From contig VYZB01000097.1 in the NCBI GenBank assembly GCA_013397455.1, forward strand, positions 1,751,570 to 1,815,569: a DNA stretch of 64,000 bases. Direction: 5' to 3'. Below, in pieces: positions 61,695 through 64,000 of the stretch. The stretch's first letter is position 1. Each line of letters starts with the position of its first letter. The notes under the pieces are model-generated. The model searched no databases. It saw only the letters and a program-made list of their open reading frames with translations, and had not been told where the DNA came from. Origin of the DNA: Crotophaga sulcirostris. Its lineage: Eukaryota; Chordata; Aves; Cuculiformes; Crotophagidae. Made by a program: the position numbers and the translations under genes.

Positions 61695-61850
61695 GGTTTT
61701 TAGGTCTGGGGTGGATCTCAGAGAAGCCAACAGTCCAGGGATTAGGGCTCTGAATCAGAAAAGGGAAGGACTTGAACTCTGGTGTCCCACATCCTAGATG
61801 AGTACACTAACCACTAAGCTATTCCAAGGCAGGAGGTGAGTCTGTCTCCG
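61695..61850 (-). repeat. tRNA-derived SINE relic
   Basis: On the minus strand TAGCTTAGTGG (61821-61811) fits the RNA polymerase III A box and AGTTCAAGTCC (61778-61768) fits the B box, 33 bp apart. The sequence between and after resembles old amniote tRNA-SINEs that carry 'taggatgtgggagacc...gttcaagtcc'. A cloverleaf tRNA is not supported: the acceptor stem and anticodon arm do not close, and similarity continues past the tRNA-like part. The tail is not recognisable. Family unassigned (MER131- or AmnSINE-like would be candidates). Confidence 0.65.
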
Positions 61851-62344
61851 CTCAAAAAAATGTCTAAAGGGCTGGATTTTGTTCCAACATAGCGCAAAAA
61901 CAAATCGCAAAGCTTCTTCCCCCCAGCCCCCTCCTTTAAATTGAATTCTTGTTCTCCAGCCAGCCCAGCTTGGTAATAATTTTGTTTAAGTTAAATAGAC
62001 CAGACACGTTTGTTCCTGTTGGTATTTAATAGATATTCAGTGAAAAAAAAAAAAAAAAAAAAAAAGAAGAAGCAAATAAAATAGCTCAATCTCTGTTAAG
62101 AGGTATTTAAAGCTGAAGTCAATACTAGAGGGAGGCAGGTTAACAGCCTGAAGTTTCAGAGCAGTAAAAGAAAATAAACACATCATTGAAAGCATGGTTA
62201 CTATTCACATTTCAAGTGCCATAAACCTTTGGAGCGAGCATGTTTGCAAGCCTCCCTTCAGCAGGGGTCTAAAGGAGTTGGCAGTTTCTTCCAGGTTCCT
62301 TACATACAGATTCGGATTGAAGTGGGGGCTTTTTGAGTAGGAAG
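61851..62344. other. Non-coding sequence left of the CpG island
   Basis: AT-rich DNA with a 23-base A-run at 62043-62065. No gene or recognised transposon is seen. Confidence 0.55.
62043..62065. repeat. Poly-A run (23 A)
   Basis: An uninterrupted A-run is followed by GAAGAAGCAAATAAA. No retroposed body is recognised on its left. Confidence 0.9.
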
Positions 62345-62510
62345 GGCTGTACCTGGCCAGGGCAGGCTGCGGGAGCCCCGGGGCCGGGCTGGGGTCGGTG
62401 TCCCGCGGGCGGCTCCCGGGCAGCCACCATGGACAGCTCACTGGGGCTCGCCCACGCCCCGCCGCCCGCGCTCCTCGCCCGCAAATCTGAAAATTATCCC
62501 TGTCGGTGTC
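62345..62510. promoter_or_regulatory. CpG island core
   Basis: About 16 CpG dinucleotides occur within roughly 160 bp, in sharp contrast to the CpG-poor DNA of most of the window. The segment is GC-rich, with CCGGG- and GGGCGG-like boxes ('gcgggcggctcccggg'). Unmethylated promoter DNA is the usual reason for such retention in vertebrates. Confidence 0.6.
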
Positions 62511-62821
62511 TACTGGATTCTAAGAACCAGACAGAAGATTTGGCTAAATCCTCTTCTACTTCCACGCGGATTTTTTTAGTATTATTATTTTTATTTTTTC
62601 CTATTAAATTAAATGCCCAAATAAACCGCGCATTGTGTCAATCACTGAATTTGGGGAGCAGCTCTGCTCAGCTGCTCTATCATTGTTTAATAAAAGTAAA
62701 AAAAGTGCGTGCAGATGGAGTGCCACGAAACGTCTGGGTCTTGCTGATGGGGAGGAAAAAAAAAAACAACAAAAAACCGGTTTCTCTCTTTCTCCCTAAG
62801 CAATCTTTTTCAACCAATTAG
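62429..62821 (+). CDS. Speculative: perfect-Kozak ATG in CpG island, first-exon candidate
   Basis: GCCACCATGG at 62423-62432 is an optimal translation-start context, and the frame stays open to 62821 (130 codons); it is also open upstream to 62333. The first roughly 25 residues (MDSSLGLAHAPPPALLARKS) are GC-coded, but codons beyond about 62500 become AT-rich and low-complexity (runs of Leu/Phe, Lys/Asn), which does not look like conserved protein. If real, the coding exon probably ends early, for example before 'gtgtctactgg' near 62505. I recognise no gene. On the opposite strand 62484-62269 is also open. Confidence 0.15.
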   Translation: MDSSLGLAHAPPPALLARKSENYPCRCLLDSKNQTEDLAKSSSTSTRIFLVLLFLFFPIKLNAQINRALCQSLNLGSSSAQLLYHCLIKVKKVRADGVPRNVWVLLMGRKKKNNKKPVSLFLPKQSFSTN

Positions 62822-63103
62822 GAGATTACACCGCGTCAGACGTGGACTAAGGGGTTTCTCATCCCCGACAGCCACGGGAGAATCAGAGGGGAGGAAAGCA
62901 ACCTTTGCGGGACAGCAGAGCACCACGGGGCTAAGTTGCGGGCAAGCATGAGTGTGTGCTAGAAAGTTCGCCTAAATCTGCAAGCCCGCAAAGAGCTTGA
63001 ACCTTGGTAGATCACAGAGTTTGTGCAAGTCTCAGAGGATTCCTGGTCTTCGCAGGACAAGTCCAGCCAGACTCTCAAGCAGTCAGCACGCCTGTGTTGT
63101 TTT

Positions 63104-63105
<2 letters not shown>

Positions 63106-63134
<29 letters not shown>
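63106..63134. repeat. Poly-T run (29 T)
   Basis: An uninterrupted T-run sits inside the CpG-rich flank. No antisense retroposon body is recognisable to its right, so it looks like simple-sequence expansion. Confidence 0.9.
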
Positions 63135-63137
<3 letters not shown>

Positions 63138-63833
63138 AAACACCATTTTTTCCACCCTGGGAAGACTGCAGAGGTTAAACTCCGCGTCTGAACCGAAGCC
63201 CTGGACGAGTGCAACTGAGGTTATAGGAATCCAGGAGGGGAAATGACGAAAATGTTTTATTGTGAATAAAACAAGAGGGAGGAGGGAGAGGCGGAACCTC
63301 ACCAAGGTGAAGGATGGGAAGTTCGCAGAGCTGAGGATTTACCCTGTCTCTGAGCACCGGGCGGGGGGGGGTTGTCATTATTTCCATTATTTCTCTGAGG
63401 CTGCAGTGGCGCCTCCCTCCCAGTTACCTGAAGTTGTCCCACTTGTCAGCTTTTGTTTCAAGGGAAGGTTTCGCTCCTGGGCGACGTTTATGGGGACCCC
63501 GGTGGCCCACAGTCCCTTTCCCCGCTCGGGAATTCCGTGCCAAACGCGGAATAAGGACTTATCTTCATAGCCAAGCTCCCAGGTCAGCTTCCTCATAGGA
63601 AAGCTGATTTATGCCTGTTTATACGTATGGAAAAAGGAGGCAGAAGCCAAGGGCGGCATCCCTCCAAAAATCTCATTGTCTTCCAGGAGGGAAGAAAGGG
63701 GTGGCAGAAAAACCTAAAAATGATAAGGTTTGCCTTGTCGCGTCAGGGAGAACTTAACCAGAAAGGCAAACACAGGGTTTTGCCTCACCTCCCCGCGGCT
63801 GCAACTTTTTTTTTCCATGTCCTACAAAAACGG

Positions 63834-63838
63834 CCAAT
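63834..63838 (+). promoter_or_regulatory. CCAAT box candidate
   Basis: CCAAT in the context CGGCCAATCC, a good NF-Y-type site, lies in CpG-rich sequence about 160 bp from the window edge. Confidence 0.35.
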
Positions 63839-63961
63839 CCCTCCTCTCGTCCCGGCTAGAAAAACAACCACCCGCCGCAAGCAAGCTCGGCTTGGCGGGG
63901 AGCCCTGCCGTAAACCGAGGCACAGACAGGTGAAAAACCGAAGAAAATTGTGCTTTTTTAC

Positions 63962-64000
63962 CTGCTCCGTGCCCGGCAGTGCCCTATGCGCGGAGCGAGG
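63962..64000 (-). other. Candidate exon end with 5' splice donor, minus strand
   Basis: Read on the minus strand, GC-rich sequence entering from the right edge ends in CGGAGCAG and is followed by GTAAAAAAG, close to the consensus CAG|GTAAGT. This would be the end of a first exon of a minus-strand gene. A rival plus-strand donor exists at 63929/63930 (ACAGACAG followed by GTGAAA). Neither is proven. Confidence 0.2.

Larger units (their letters stand above)
62830..64000. promoter_or_regulatory. CpG-rich 5' flank, gene probably to the right
   Basis: CpG density and GC content stay raised to the window edge (for example 'cccgctcgggaattccg', 'gacgagaggagggat' on the minus strand, 'acccgccgcaagc'). 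There is a CCAAT box in 'cggccaatcc' at 63831-63840. No TATA box in a convincing position is seen. Open frames here (63262-63570 and others) have no recognisable similarity. Confidence 0.5.

Noticed and set aside
61768..61826. A functional tRNA gene on the minus strand
   Set aside because: A and B boxes are present, but no acceptor stem or anticodon arm closes and the similarity to old SINEs extends beyond the tRNA part.
63004..63305. Open frames with long Phe or Lys runs
   Set aside because: They are created by the 29-base T-run and carry no protein signal.
1..64000. Endogenous retrovirus or LTR element
   Set aside because: I found no gag, protease, integrase or envelope-like coding and no paired LTR; the only RT sequences are CR1 LINE.

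Overview
The window looks like bird nuclear DNA. It is AT-rich and gene-poor, it has no bacterial-style gene packing, and its recognisable repeats are mostly CR1 LINEs. Several CR1 copies end in the 8-bp (ATTCTATG)n-type tail that is typical of avian CR1. I find no protein-coding gene, tRNA, rRNA or endogenous retrovirus that I can defend. The species cannot be named from sequence alone; the long open reverse-transcriptase frame in one CR1 copy suggests fairly recent CR1 activity.

Layout. 1-7.3 kb: non-coding, with one probable MIR-like SINE relic. 7.3-8.9 kb: two CR1 3' parts in inverted orientation. 11.36-11.54 kb: a 181-bp hAT-type non-autonomous DNA transposon with terminal inverted repeats and an 8-bp target-site duplication. 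18.1-18.5 kb: a CR1 3' end. 20.1-23.4 kb: three CR1 copies nested inside one another (old CR1, split by CR1-A, itself split by CR1-B, which holds a 370-base N gap). 24.7-32.2 kb: four sense CR1 copies; one has lost its whole reverse-transcriptase domain but stays in frame across the deletion. 32-43 kb: a long stretch without recognised repeats, with a speculative splice acceptor and a candidate conserved non-coding block. 43.3-43.9 kb: an old CR1 fragment beside a polypurine tract. 53.25-53.7 kb and 57.3-58.3 kb: two much older LINE relics (ancient CR1 and L3-like). 61.7-61.85 kb: a tRNA-derived SINE relic with A and B boxes.

The last 1.7 kb changes character: it is GC- and CpG-rich and holds a perfect-Kozak ATG, a CCAAT box and candidate splice donors on both strands. 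This is probably the CpG island or 5' flank of a gene lying to the right. If that gene is on the minus strand, most of the window could be its first intron; if on the plus strand, the window is upstream intergenic DNA. No genes here can be said to work together. The content is mainly a layered record of retroposon insertions, and I did not find a convincing new biological system.
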